A stretch of 64,000 nucleotides of DNA, taken from positions 173,603-237,602 of the forward strand of contig NZ_JAKZGO010000004.1 of the NCBI RefSeq assembly GCF_022549785.1. Direction: 5' to 3'. The notes beneath the pieces are model-generated. The model ran no database searches. It was not told the DNA's origin and saw only the letters and a list, made by a program, of their open reading frames with translations. Positions 35,011 through 44,137 of the stretch are shown in pieces; within the stretch, counting starts at the first letter, position 1; each line of letters begins with the position of its first letter. This DNA is from Belliella alkalica (lineage in GTDB: Bacteria; Bacteroidota; Bacteroidia; Cytophagales; Cyclobacteriaceae). The translations under genes were made by a program, and so were the position numbers.

Positions 35011-35796
35011 CTACTCGTTTGCTGGCTTGCCAATTGTAGCCAAGATTCCACCATCTACATAGATCACTTGTCCATTGACGAAGTCACTTGCTTTGCTGGC
35101 GAGGAAAACAGTCGTGCCTTGAAGATCCTCAGGATCACCCCAACGACCCGCTGGAGTTCTATTGATGATAAATTCATTGAATGGATGACCGCCAACTCGG
35201 ATTGGAGCAGTCTGGGAAGTAGCAAAATATCCCGGTCCTATGCCATTCACGTTGATATTGTATTTTGCCCATTCGGTGGCTAGGTTTCTTGTCAGCATTT
35301 TTAAACCGCCTTTTGCAGCAGCATACGCTGATACAGAATCCCTACCCAACTCACTCATCATAGAGCAGATGTTGATGATCTTTCCTCCACCGATTTCTTT
35401 CATTGTCCTAGCCACTCTTTGCGACATGATAAAAGGAGAAACCAAGTCTATATCAATCACTTTTCTAAAATCCTCCGGATCCATCTCTAAAGCTGGAACG
35501 CGCATGATGATACCTGCATTGTTGACTAAAATATGAATCGGACCAAACTTTTTCTCTATTGCTGTGATGTTTTCATCTACTGCCTTTTGATCAGTTACAT
35601 CAAAAAGGTATCCATGTGCAGTAATGCCATTTTCTGCGTAATCTTTGATCGCTTGATCAATTTTTGACTGATCAATGTCGTTGAAAATTAAGTTAGCACC
35701 ACTTTTTGCCAAAGAAGTAGCCATTGCCATTCCCAATCCGTGAGTTGCTCCTGTTACGAGGGCATTTTTGCCACTCAAGTCAAATAATTCTTTCAT
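35011..35796 (-). CDS. short-chain dehydrogenase, gluconate 5-dehydrogenase/KduD type
   Basis: A 261-residue classical SDR. It has the TGxxxGxG cofactor motif (VTGATHGLGMA, about 14-24), NNAGI (about 92-96), catalytic Ser-Tyr-Lys in ICSMMSELGRDSVSAYAAAKGG, and the GPGYFATSQT region. It resembles Bacteroidota gluconate 5-dehydrogenases and KduD, which interconvert keto-deoxy uronate intermediates. Next to GH88/GH105 enzymes this suggests it processes the 4-deoxy unsaturated uronic acid once isomerised. It diverges from the GH115 gene, with an inverted repeat in the shared upstream region. Confidence 0.75.
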   Translation of the reverse strand: MKELFDLSGKNALVTGATHGLGMAMATSLAKSGANLIFNDIDQSKIDQAIKDYAENGITAHGYLFDVTDQKAVDENITAIEKKFGPIHILVNNAGIIMRVPALEMDPEDFRKVIDIDLVSPFIMSQRVARTMKEIGGGKIINICSMMSELGRDSVSAYAAAKGGLKMLTRNLATEWAKYNINVNGIGPGYFATSQTAPIRVGGHPFNEFIINRTPAGRWGDPEDLQGTTVFLASKASDFVNGQVIYVDGGILATIGKPANE

Positions 35797-35859
35797 TAAA
35801 TTTTAAGGTTTAAGGTTTGATTAAGTAAATCTTAAAGTTAGTATGATAAATTGAACATC

Positions 35860-35906
35860 CCATCCTGATTTGTCCTGTAGCGTTGGAATATCATACTACA
35901 GGATGG
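35860..35906. promoter_or_regulatory. nested inverted repeats in the SDR/GH115 divergent promoter
   Basis: CCATCCTG (35860-35867) and CAGGATGG (35899-35906) are exact complements enclosing CCTGTAG (35874-35880) and CTACAGG (35896-35902). The first half recurs as CCCATCCTG at 40601 before the SusC gene. This is a plausible shared operator. Confidence 0.45.
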
Positions 35907-35919
35907 TTAAGTTGATTGA

Positions 35920-36104
35920 ATTTGGTTTATTTATGTCAAATAAGATTTTCAGCAATATCAATAGCATGTAAATTAAATTATATGGGGGTACCTGCTTCCT
36001 TGCCAGCAGCCAAACAAATCGATGTGTTTTAAGCCAATTGATACACATATAGCCGATCGACTTATAATCCTTGTGCGCTACGCCTAGGCGCATGGGCGTA
36101 GCGT
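35920..36104. other. intergenic region with a GC-rich hairpin upstream of GH115
   Basis: CGCTACGCC (36076-36084) and GGCGTAGCG (36095-36103) form a perfect 9-bp stem around CGCCTAGGCG-like sequence. On the reverse strand a frame of about 90 codons crosses the region with conserved-looking words (TPMRLGVAHKDYKSIGYMC), but composition and lack of a start suggest a repeated noncoding element. It lies about 100 bp before the GH115 start and may be part of its leader. Confidence 0.35.
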
Positions 36105-36204
36105 GATAACTATTGTCAGCCGTTTTGCACGATGCCAAAAAATATTTTATTTGACAATCGAAAAACATTACACCATTACCAATCAGTATCTATTTCATAA
36201 ACCT

Positions 36205-38682
36205 ATGAAGAAAGCCATTTTATTTTCAATCTTCCTGATTTCTATTTCTGCTTGTTCAACCCAAAAAACAGCCGAATTTCTTATAGCCGATGAAGAATTT
36301 CAAACAAACATTTATCTAGATCAAGAAGCAGATGATCTTGTAAAATGGGCTGTCAAGGACTTGTTGGAAGATCTTCAGATGATGACAGGAAAAGGTTTTG
36401 CAATCCAGTATGTGGATGATTTAGATGAGCAAAAAGTAGGGATTTATGTAGGGACTGTTGGAAATTCTATTGGGAAAAATTTATCTGCAAAACTCGCTAT
36501 TGACTTAGAAAATAAGTGGGAGAATTTTATCATCGAACAAAATCAAAAATCACTCTGTATCGTCGGAAGTGATGTTCGGGGTACAGTTTATGGAGTTTTT
36601 GAATTGGCAAAAATGCTTGGCGTGTCTCCATGGAAATGGTGGGCAGATGTGGTTGTACAACAGAAAGAAATTGTGTCCGTTAATGTGCCAAATGGAAAGT
36701 TAATATCAGGTCCATCTGTCCAATATCGAGGAATATTCTTGAATGATGAAGATTGGGGCTTGCAACCATGGGCAGCCAAGACTTTTGAACCGGAGACAGG
36801 AGATATTGGACCAAAAACTTACGAAAAGATTTTCCAATTGCTGCTTCGCTTGAAAGCAAACACGATTTGGCCGGCCATGCATCCATCTACCAAGGCATTT
36901 TTCAAGATTCCAGGTAATAAGGAAATGGCGGAAAAATACCAGATTTTCGTCGGTACATCACATGCTGAACCCATGCTTCGAAACAATGTAGATGAATGGG
37001 ACAAATCCAGATATGGGGAGTTCAACTATTTTTCGAACAGTGACCAAGTCAAAGCGTATTGGCAGGAGAGAATCACGGAGACAAAAGATGTAAAAGGCTT
37101 AGTGACTTTGGGAATGCGAGGAATCCATGATTCAGGTATGGAAGGAGATGCAAGTACCGAAGAAAGGGTTGACTTGCTCGAAACGATCATTTCGGATCAA
37201 CGACAAATGCTTCAAGAGACCTACCAAAAGCCAATTGAGGAAATTCCACAGGTTTTTACGCTTTACAAGGAAGTACTAGAGCTATATGATGCAGGAATGA
37301 AAGTTCCTGATGATGTGACTTTGATGTGGTCTGATGACAACTACGGCTATATCCGAAGATTGGGCAAAGCAGAAGAGCAAAATCGTAAAGGAGGCAGTGG
37401 GGTTTATTACCATCTGAGCTATTGGGGAAGGCCACATGATTACCTTTGGCTTTCCACGACACAGCCTGGATTGATCTGGTACGAAATGACCAGGGCTTAC
37501 CAAAACGGAGCAAAAAAAATCTGGATAGCCAATGTTGGGGATATCAAACCTGCAGAATATACCACAGAACTATTTTTGGATATGGCTTGGGATGTTAAAG
37601 CGATCAGCGAATCGAGTATTAACAAACATCTTTTGGATTGGAGTATTCGAGAATTTGGGGAAATCCATGCCAAGGAAATTACTGAAGTCATGCAGGAATA
37701 CTATCGCTTGGCAGTACTTAGAAAACCAGAATACATGGGTTGGAGTCAGACTGAGCCTACTACCAAAACAAGAATGGGCGCATTTTTAGCTGATCAAGAC
37801 AATGATGAGGTGAGCAGAAGGATTGAAGCATACAGCAATTTGGTAAGCAGACTAGAAGCCATTCAAGAAGATATTCCAGACCATAGGCAAGATGCATTTT
37901 TCCAATTGGTTTCTTATCCTGTACGTGCAGCAGCGTCGATGAATCACAAGTTCCTCTTCGCTCAGCAAGCGGCTTTGGAGAAGAATCCAGAGCAGAAAGA
38001 AAAATTGACAAAACGGGTAGAGGCGGCATACCAAAATATCATCAATTTAACAGAGATTTATAACCAGCAAATAAGTACTGGAAAATGGAATGGCATGATG
38101 TCCATGAATCCGAGAAATCTCCCTGTATTTTCTATGCCTACTTTTCATTTGGAAGAAAATGAAAGGATATCAATTGATTCAGAAAACGGCGGTAAACTTC
38201 CAAAACCAATTGCTATTCAGGCAAAGGATTATGTCAATTCAAAAGGCTCAGGAGATTACGAATGGAAAACTGTGGAGGCATTAGGGTATAGTGACCAAGC
38301 AGTCACTTTATTTCCTTTTGACAATTTTGTTTTCGATAAAGAAGCACAGCCCTACTTAGAATACCATTTTGACATAAAAGAAAAAGGAGACTACAATGTA
38401 GAGCTTAGATTAATCCCTACACATGCCAATGATTTTGACCATGAAGTGACTTTGGAGATCAATGGAAAAATTGGTAAAAGCCATTCTATCAATACCCGAG
38501 GTAGAAGCGAAGAATGGAAACAAAATACACTTCAGAATCATGCAAAGGTCATTTACCCAATTAGCTTTACAGAATCAGGAAAACAGGTTTTGAAGGTATA
38601 TGTAAATCAGACTGGTATTGTCCTAGATCAGTTATCTGTGTCACCAAATGGATCTCCAAAATTTTATGAAATAGAAAAATAG
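36205..38682 (+). CDS. GH115 xylan/glucurono-polymer alpha-glucuronidase
   Basis: An 825-residue lipoprotein from the ATG at 36205 (lipobox ISACST). A longer frame from 36103 lacks a sensible leader. GH115 motifs include ANTIWPAMHPSTKAFFKIPGN, VGTSHAEPMLRN, HDSGMEGDASTEERVDLLETI, MWSDDNYGYIRRLG, and a C-terminal beta-sandwich (about 690-825). GH115 enzymes remove alpha-1,2-linked (4-O-methyl-)glucuronic acid from glucuronoxylan or related polymers, probably at the cell surface or in the periplasm. It diverges from the dehydrogenase gene, and the two probably share regulation with the PUL. Confidence 0.88.
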   Translation: MKKAILFSIFLISISACSTQKTAEFLIADEEFQTNIYLDQEADDLVKWAVKDLLEDLQMMTGKGFAIQYVDDLDEQKVGIYVGTVGNSIGKNLSAKLAIDLENKWENFIIEQNQKSLCIVGSDVRGTVYGVFELAKMLGVSPWKWWADVVVQQKEIVSVNVPNGKLISGPSVQYRGIFLNDEDWGLQPWAAKTFEPETGDIGPKTYEKIFQLLLRLKANTIWPAMHPSTKAFFKIPGNKEMAEKYQIFVGTSHAEPMLRNNVDEWDKSRYGEFNYFSNSDQVKAYWQERITETKDVKGLVTLGMRGIHDSGMEGDASTEERVDLLETIISDQRQMLQETYQKPIEEIPQVFTLYKEVLELYDAGMKVPDDVTLMWSDDNYGYIRRLGKAEEQNRKGGSGVYYHLSYWGRPHDYLWLSTTQPGLIWYEMTRAYQNGAKKIWIANVGDIKPAEYTTELFLDMAWDVKAISESSINKHLLDWSIREFGEIHAKEITEVMQEYYRLAVLRKPEYMGWSQTEPTTKTRMGAFLADQDNDEVSRRIEAYSNLVSRLEAIQEDIPDHRQDAFFQLVSYPVRAAASMNHKFLFAQQAALEKNPEQKEKLTKRVEAAYQNIINLTEIYNQQISTGKWNGMMSMNPRNLPVFSMPTFHLEENERISIDSENGGKLPKPIAIQAKDYVNSKGSGDYEWKTVEALGYSDQAVTLFPFDNFVFDKEAQPYLEYHFDIKEKGDYNVELRLIPTHANDFDHEVTLEINGKIGKSHSINTRGRSEEWKQNTLQNHAKVIYPISFTESGKQVLKVYVNQTGIVLDQLSVSPNGSPKFYEIEK

Positions 38683-38704
38683 CTTATCCCTTTGGTTTGG
38701 GACC

Positions 38705-38806
38705 TTGGTTTGTGTTCCCGCAATCCAACACCTTTCTCTTGGTTTGTGTCTCCACAAACTAATACCTTTCCCTTATTTTGTGTTTCCATAAATCAACGCC
38801 TTTATA
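38705..38806. repeat. three tandem 34-bp imperfect repeats after GH115
   Basis: Units at 38705, 38739 and 38773 share TTGGTTTGTGTNNCC...CAAN...AACACCTTT-like sequence (TTATTTTGTGTTTCC in the third). A partial copy precedes them. They lie between convergent genes and have no coding potential. They may form alternative hairpins or be a small decaying repeat. Confidence 0.65.
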
Positions 38807-38896
38807 TTTCCTTGAATTTCTCTGATCCTTTGCGCTAATAACTAATTGTAGAGACAAGAAAGATGTATATATTTTTACTTTTCAATTAGCAGACGT

Positions 38897-40429
38897 CTAT
38901 TTCAAAAATCCAGCTAACGGATTTTCAGGCTCCAAGGAAATTCCCTTTACGACAGCTTCCGCATTGAATTTTGCTCCAGCTTCAATGGTATGCGTGTGAT
39001 CAGTTGTATTGAAATAATGTTCTCTAACGTAAGCTTCGCCTTTTTCATCATAAGCATCAGCAATGATTGCGTTGAGGTCTATGAAGATCGCATCGGAATT
39101 TTCAGCAGCCTGTTTAGCCCAAAGTCCGTATCCATCAGATGCTCGGTTGACTTTGTTTTCTTTCCAGCTATTTCTTGGCACTAAAGAGCAGACGATGGCT
39201 GTAGCTCCCTTTGCTTTGGCTTCCAGAATCATATTGCGAAGGTATTGTCCATATGAATATACGGTTTCTTGCTGCTTGGTAATTGGGTTGTAGATATGCT
39301 GTGCTTCCAAACCGGCACTTCGAATGGTTCCTCTAGCTCGAGCTTCGTCATCCAGTGGACTGCTATCATTATGTCCAAACTGCATAATGACAAAATCTCC
39401 AGGCTCAATCTTTCCAAGTACTTTTTGCCAAAGTCCATAAGTCTGGAATGTTCGTGAACTCGTCCCTCCCAAAGCGTGGTTTTCCACTTTTATTTTTTCT
39501 TCGTCAAAATACGGGGCTATAAAATCTCCCCATCCCCATAATCCTCCTGCGCCATCACCTTGACCATTTTTGACAGTAGAATCTCCAATCAGGTACAAGG
39601 TTGGTTTTTTGGCTGGTAAAAGGGAAAGGAGTTTTTCATTTTTAAGGGATTTGATTCCTTGGATGACTGACCAAGCGTTAATCCTAGCACCAGCTTCATT
39701 GGTATGGGTGTGGTCTTTTTCGAAAAGGCCTTTGACTACTTCTTGACCCCATTTGTCATATTGGTCAGCAACAATTCCATTTAGGTCTATAAATTCCGCA
39801 CCTCCTTTTCTAGCAGCTTCCTTCGCCCAAAGTCCGAAATCCATACCGGCTCGTTCTACAGATCCTTCTTGAAATTTATTTCTTGGAATCATGGAAGCGA
39901 CTATCGGATTTGCACCTTTTGATTTGGCATCTTCGATGAATTTCATCAAGTACCAACCATAAGTATGAACTGTTTCCTTTGTGCCATCTGGCCAGGTTAG
40001 CTCTTTGGTTTCATCACCCATTCCCCTCAGAACTCCACGATATCCTGCTCTTGTCGTATCAGGCTGACTGCCTTCATTGTGACCAAATTGCATGATGACA
40101 TAATCCCCAGGCTTGAGGTTTTCCATCACTTTTTCCCATCGACCTTCTTTTACAAACGTCCTTGTGCTTCTACCTGCCATGGCATGGTTATGAACCTCCA
40201 CTTTTGTACTGTCGAAAAAATCCTGTAAAAATGTACCCCAACCCCATTGACCTTGTCCGCCAGTTCCAGATTGATTTCGGACAGTGGAGTCACCAATTAA
40301 GTAAATATTTGTTTTCTCAGAAGAATCCGAGGATATCAGGTTTACATTTGTGAAGCTTGTCAAAGCACATATAAATACAACAAGAAATAAGGCTTTTAAA
40401 CTAAAGTATTGGAATTTTTTTTGGTTCAT
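38897..40429 (-). CDS. double-domain CE12 rhamnogalacturonan acetylesterase-like SGNH hydrolase
   Basis: A 510-residue exported protein (signal peptide about 8-28) made of two tandem SGNH domains. Domain 1 (about 40-270) has S48 in LIGDST and DHTHTNEAGA. Domain 2 (about 278-500) has S284 in LIGDST and DHTHTIEAGA. Both also carry MQFGHN, so both look catalytically intact. CE12 enzymes remove acetyl groups from rhamnogalacturonan and related pectins, giving other enzymes access to the backbone. Tandem duplication in one chain is uncommon. It is monocistronic, opposite to the SusC gene. Confidence 0.85.
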   Translation of the reverse strand: MNQKKFQYFSLKALFLVVFICALTSFTNVNLISSDSSEKTNIYLIGDSTVRNQSGTGGQGQWGWGTFLQDFFDSTKVEVHNHAMAGRSTRTFVKEGRWEKVMENLKPGDYVIMQFGHNEGSQPDTTRAGYRGVLRGMGDETKELTWPDGTKETVHTYGWYLMKFIEDAKSKGANPIVASMIPRNKFQEGSVERAGMDFGLWAKEAARKGGAEFIDLNGIVADQYDKWGQEVVKGLFEKDHTHTNEAGARINAWSVIQGIKSLKNEKLLSLLPAKKPTLYLIGDSTVKNGQGDGAGGLWGWGDFIAPYFDEEKIKVENHALGGTSSRTFQTYGLWQKVLGKIEPGDFVIMQFGHNDSSPLDDEARARGTIRSAGLEAQHIYNPITKQQETVYSYGQYLRNMILEAKAKGATAIVCSLVPRNSWKENKVNRASDGYGLWAKQAAENSDAIFIDLNAIIADAYDEKGEAYVREHYFNTTDHTHTIEAGAKFNAEAVVKGISLEPENPLAGFLK

Positions 40430-40602
40430 GGGTTTTGGCTTTGGTAACTTTTAAATAATGCCCTAATTATTAGAAATGATGGTGTAATTTGGCATACGAG
40501 GATAATAGAACAATATTTTCGATAGGAATTAGAAATAATTTTTTTATAGATTTTAAACTGTTTTAGAGTCTTCGGAAATCTATGGCAAATTTGCGATTTA
40601 CC

Positions 40603-40684
40603 CATCCTGTCCTAACCTGATTAGCAAGCTTACTTTTTTAACTAATTTCATTTTATCCGAATGTGTGCATGACAGAACAGGATT
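40603..40684. promoter_or_regulatory. inverted repeat before SusC1, related to the 35860 element
   Basis: ATCCTGTCCT (40603-40612) pairs with AGAACAGGAT (40674-40683) as an imperfect inverted repeat about 60 bp apart, 140-220 bp upstream of the SusC start. The left part CCCATCCTG is the same as at 35859. It is a candidate operator for the first SusCD operon. The rest of the 391-bp gap is AT-rich leader. Confidence 0.35.
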
Positions 40685-40820
40685 GATTTCCTATTTCATC
40701 CATGTAAATTTATAAATCTTTCAATTTAAAAATCTAAGAACTAGGCTTCTAGAAAATTGATAAATGAATTTTCCAACTATTTATATAACATAATAAACCT
40801 AAAATCAAACCCCAAATCAA

Positions 40821-43800
40821 ATGAAACAAATTTTATTGCTTCAGTACTATTTTAGGATTCGTCTGACGCTATTGGTAGCGTTGATGATTCCCTTAGGCCT
40901 GACAGTTTCCCATGCTAGTAATATAGAGGAGGTAAGAGATGTAACTATCACAGGAGTTGTTACCGACAAGGAAGATGGAGTTACATTGCCAGGTGTAAAC
41001 GTGGTCATCAAAGGCACCACAAATGGAACAGTTACAGACATTGAAGGAGTATATAGTATTACTGTACCAAATAATGATGCTGTACTGGTATTTTCATCTA
41101 TTGGATATGTTACACAAGAAATGCGTGTAGGGTCTACCAACACAATTAACATTGAACTTTCACAAGACTTGCAGCAACTCGGAGAAGTAGTCGTGGTAGG
41201 TTATGGTTCTCAGAAAAAGAGTGACTTGACTGGTGCCATCACAAGTGTGGGGACAAGAGAGCTGGAAGAAAGGCCAATTGCCAATATTTCCCAAGCACTT
41301 CAGGGAAATGCCGCAGGTGTCCATGTGACTACAAACATGCGTCCAGGTGAACTGCCTGCTGTCAGAATTCGTGGTAATAGATCAATCAATGCTTCCAACG
41401 AGCCGCTTTATGTGGTTGATGGAATTCCGATCGTATCTCAATTGGGTGTAAGTTCATTTTCATTGAATGACATTAGTCCCAATGATATCGAATCAATAGA
41501 AGTTTTGAAAGATGCATCAGCTACAGCGATCTATGGATCTAGAGGAGCAAATGGTGTGATCTTGGTGACGACCAAAAAAGGACAAAAAGGACAGATAAAA
41601 GTAAATTATAGTGCTACAGTTTCCATGGATTCATACAGGAACCTTACCGATTGGATGAATGGTGGACAGTATGTAGATCTTTGGAGACAGTCGTTGATCA
41701 ACGGAAGACTTTATGGGGATGCGAACAATGAAAATTTGAACGAACGTGCACAGCCTTGGTACCCAGATCCCTTTTTGGATCAACAAGTAATGGGTCTTGG
41801 TCAGGATCCTATCGCTAGGGATATGGTATGGCAAGGATATGAATGGGAAGAATTTGGTGTGACGCCAAGAACTAGACCAACTACTGCCGAGGAAAGAGCT
41901 CTAGGCTGGCCAGATCAAGTTCCTATCTACAATTCAAATAATGTTGGGAATCATAATTGGCAAGATGATGTGACCAGACAAGGGATCACAAATATCCACC
42001 AATTGTCACTTTCTTCTGGAACAGAAAATTCTAGGTTGTATTTATCTTTAGGATACCACAATCAAACAGGTGTACAGAAGGATCAAGATTTTGAAAGATT
42101 TACACTTAATATCAATGGAGATGTAACCCCAACCAAATGGTTGACTGTCGGATCCTCAGTATTGGGATCATTTTCTACCCAAAATTATGGGTTTATGGGG
42201 CCTAATACGAGTAATACTGGATCAAAAGATCTGTTTTCAAGAGCAAATAATCAATTTCCTTATGCAGTCCCTAGAACTCCTGAAGGTGAATTGATTCCTA
42301 ATCCAGGAGGGAACTTGAACTTGTGGAACCCTTTGATGGATATTGATCAATCATTAAATGAAAGAAGAACCACTTCTATATTGGCTAATATCTTCTCTGA
42401 AGTGACTTTTACCCCATGGTTGAAATACAGGGTGAATTTTGGAGGACAAATTAGAAACTTTAGAAATGGTTCTTGGACTGGTCCAAATTCCTCAAACCAC
42501 CTTAACCTCAGACCAAATACCGCGGGGATGTCAAAAGATGAAAATTTCTCGTGGGTTGCTGAAAACTTATTGTTTGCAGACAAAACCTTTGGAGATCATG
42601 TCTTTGGATTTACCTTACTACAATCTTCCCAGTATTCTAGAAGAGAAGGAATGGGAATGAGTGTATCTAATATTGTGATTCCAGCCAGTCAATGGTATTC
42701 CCTTAATTCGAACACAGTAGGTCGTCCTGATAGTTATGGTTCATCATTTACTGAAAACACCCTTCAATCATGGATGTTGAGAGTGAATTATTCATTGAAA
42801 GACAAATACCTATTGACAGCTTCTGGTAGATATGATGGATCATCAGTATTGGCACCTGGAAACAAGTGGGACTTTTTCCCATCGTTTTCTGCAGCTTGGA
42901 AGATGCAAGAGGAAGGCTTTTTGAGAGATGTAGATTGGATTTATGAATTGAAGCCTAGATTTGGTTTTGGTGTGACAGGTAACTCAGCTGTCAATCCTTA
43001 TACCACGACTGGGCCTTTGAGCCAAAACCCTTATGTGTTTGGAAGTGATGCTGCTATTGGATTTTTGCCTCAGCTTGTACAGAATCCTGATTTAGGTTGG
43101 GAGAAAACGACTCAGTGGAATGCTGGTTTGGATTTTGGCCTTTTTGATGGAAGATTAAGTGGTGCTTTGGAAGTGTATGATATGACTACCAGAGGTTTGA
43201 TTTTTGGTAGATCAGTTCCTGCAGTTACAGGGTATGTTCAGAAATTCGAAAATATCGGTAGCACGAGAAATAGAGGTATAGAATTGACTCTTTCCACTAT
43301 CAACCTTGAGAGAAATGGTTTTACTTGGCAGACAGATTTCAACTTCGGTGCCAACAGAGAGCAGATCCTTGAGCTTGTCAATGGCGCAGAAGATATGATT
43401 GCCAACAATCTATTCATCGGTTATCCTATACATTCATTCTTCGATTACAGACATGAAGGAATCTGGCAAAATACTCCGGAAGATTTGGAGCAAATGGCAC
43501 TTTTCAATGCAAATGGACATAACTTCTATCCAGGTACTGTCAAGGTAGTAGATCAAAATGGAGATTTTAGAATCGATGGAGATGATAGAGTTGTAGTCGG
43601 TACGAGACAACCTAGATGGACGGGTGGAATCACAAATAACTTCAATTATAAAAATTGGACTTTGAGTGTGATGGCTTATGGTCGATTTGGACAGACGTAT
43701 TTTGGTGGATACCCTAGTATGGGAGGCACATTTCCAAATGGAAGAGTTGAAAATGATCGATGGAGCTTTGATAATCCTGGTGGACGTTGGCCAATGCCAA

Positions 43801-44117
43801 CCATTGGAGCCAACGTAGAAAATATTGCTAATCCAATGCAGTTTAATAATGGTTCTTTCGTAACAGTTAGACACATTTCATTGGCTTACGATTTCCCAAT
43901 TCAATACATTGAAAAACTGGGCATGTCGAACCTTCAGATGAATATGCAAATAGTCAATCCGTTTATTTTTGGAGGAGACGTTGTCAGATGGGGAATCAAC
44001 CCTGATGATGATACCGCTTGGGAAAACAGAAATGCTTCTGGAGATCCTCTTGGTGGGATGAATAACAACACCATACTACCACAGAGTTTAGTATTTACTT
44101 TGAGAGCAGGATTTTAA
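40821..44117 (+). CDS. SusC/RagA-type TonB-dependent outer membrane transporter
   Basis: A 1098-residue TonB-linked porin. It has a signal peptide (about 1-33) and a carboxypeptidase-like domain (about 40-115, VVTDKEDGVTLPGVNVVIKG). The TonB plug follows (GEVVVVGYGSQKKSDLTGAI, IRGNRSINASNEPLYVVDGIP, RGANGVILVTTKKG), then a large beta-barrel ending in Phe (VFTLRAGF). There is no STN or anti-sigma-signalling domain, so an ECF-sigma trans-envelope route is not expected. It imports oligosaccharides with its SusD partner. The gene starts 391 bp after the CE12 gene in the opposite orientation, and SusD follows after 20 bp. Confidence 0.95.
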   Translation: MKQILLLQYYFRIRLTLLVALMIPLGLTVSHASNIEEVRDVTITGVVTDKEDGVTLPGVNVVIKGTTNGTVTDIEGVYSITVPNNDAVLVFSSIGYVTQEMRVGSTNTINIELSQDLQQLGEVVVVGYGSQKKSDLTGAITSVGTRELEERPIANISQALQGNAAGVHVTTNMRPGELPAVRIRGNRSINASNEPLYVVDGIPIVSQLGVSSFSLNDISPNDIESIEVLKDASATAIYGSRGANGVILVTTKKGQKGQIKVNYSATVSMDSYRNLTDWMNGGQYVDLWRQSLINGRLYGDANNENLNERAQPWYPDPFLDQQVMGLGQDPIARDMVWQGYEWEEFGVTPRTRPTTAEERALGWPDQVPIYNSNNVGNHNWQDDVTRQGITNIHQLSLSSGTENSRLYLSLGYHNQTGVQKDQDFERFTLNINGDVTPTKWLTVGSSVLGSFSTQNYGFMGPNTSNTGSKDLFSRANNQFPYAVPRTPEGELIPNPGGNLNLWNPLMDIDQSLNERRTTSILANIFSEVTFTPWLKYRVNFGGQIRNFRNGSWTGPNSSNHLNLRPNTAGMSKDENFSWVAENLLFADKTFGDHVFGFTLLQSSQYSRREGMGMSVSNIVIPASQWYSLNSNTVGRPDSYGSSFTENTLQSWMLRVNYSLKDKYLLTASGRYDGSSVLAPGNKWDFFPSFSAAWKMQEEGFLRDVDWIYELKPRFGFGVTGNSAVNPYTTTGPLSQNPYVFGSDAAIGFLPQLVQNPDLGWEKTTQWNAGLDFGLFDGRLSGALEVYDMTTRGLIFGRSVPAVTGYVQKFENIGSTRNRGIELTLSTINLERNGFTWQTDFNFGANREQILELVNGAEDMIANNLFIGYPIHSFFDYRHEGIWQNTPEDLEQMALFNANGHNFYPGTVKVVDQNGDFRIDGDDRVVVGTRQPRWTGGITNNFNYKNWTLSVMAYGRFGQTYFGGYPSMGGTFPNGRVENDRWSFDNPGGRWPMPTIGANVENIANPMQFNNGSFVTVRHISLAYDFPIQYIEKLGMSNLQMNMQIVNPFIFGGDVVRWGINPDDDTAWENRNASGDPLGGMNNNTILPQSLVFTLRAGF

Positions 44118-44137
44118 TCAAATTAAAGCAGAAAAAG

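Noticed and set aside
36103-36204. N-terminal extension of the GH115 gene
   Set aside because: The extension has no signal features, whereas the ATG at 36205 gives a clean lipoprotein signal peptide.
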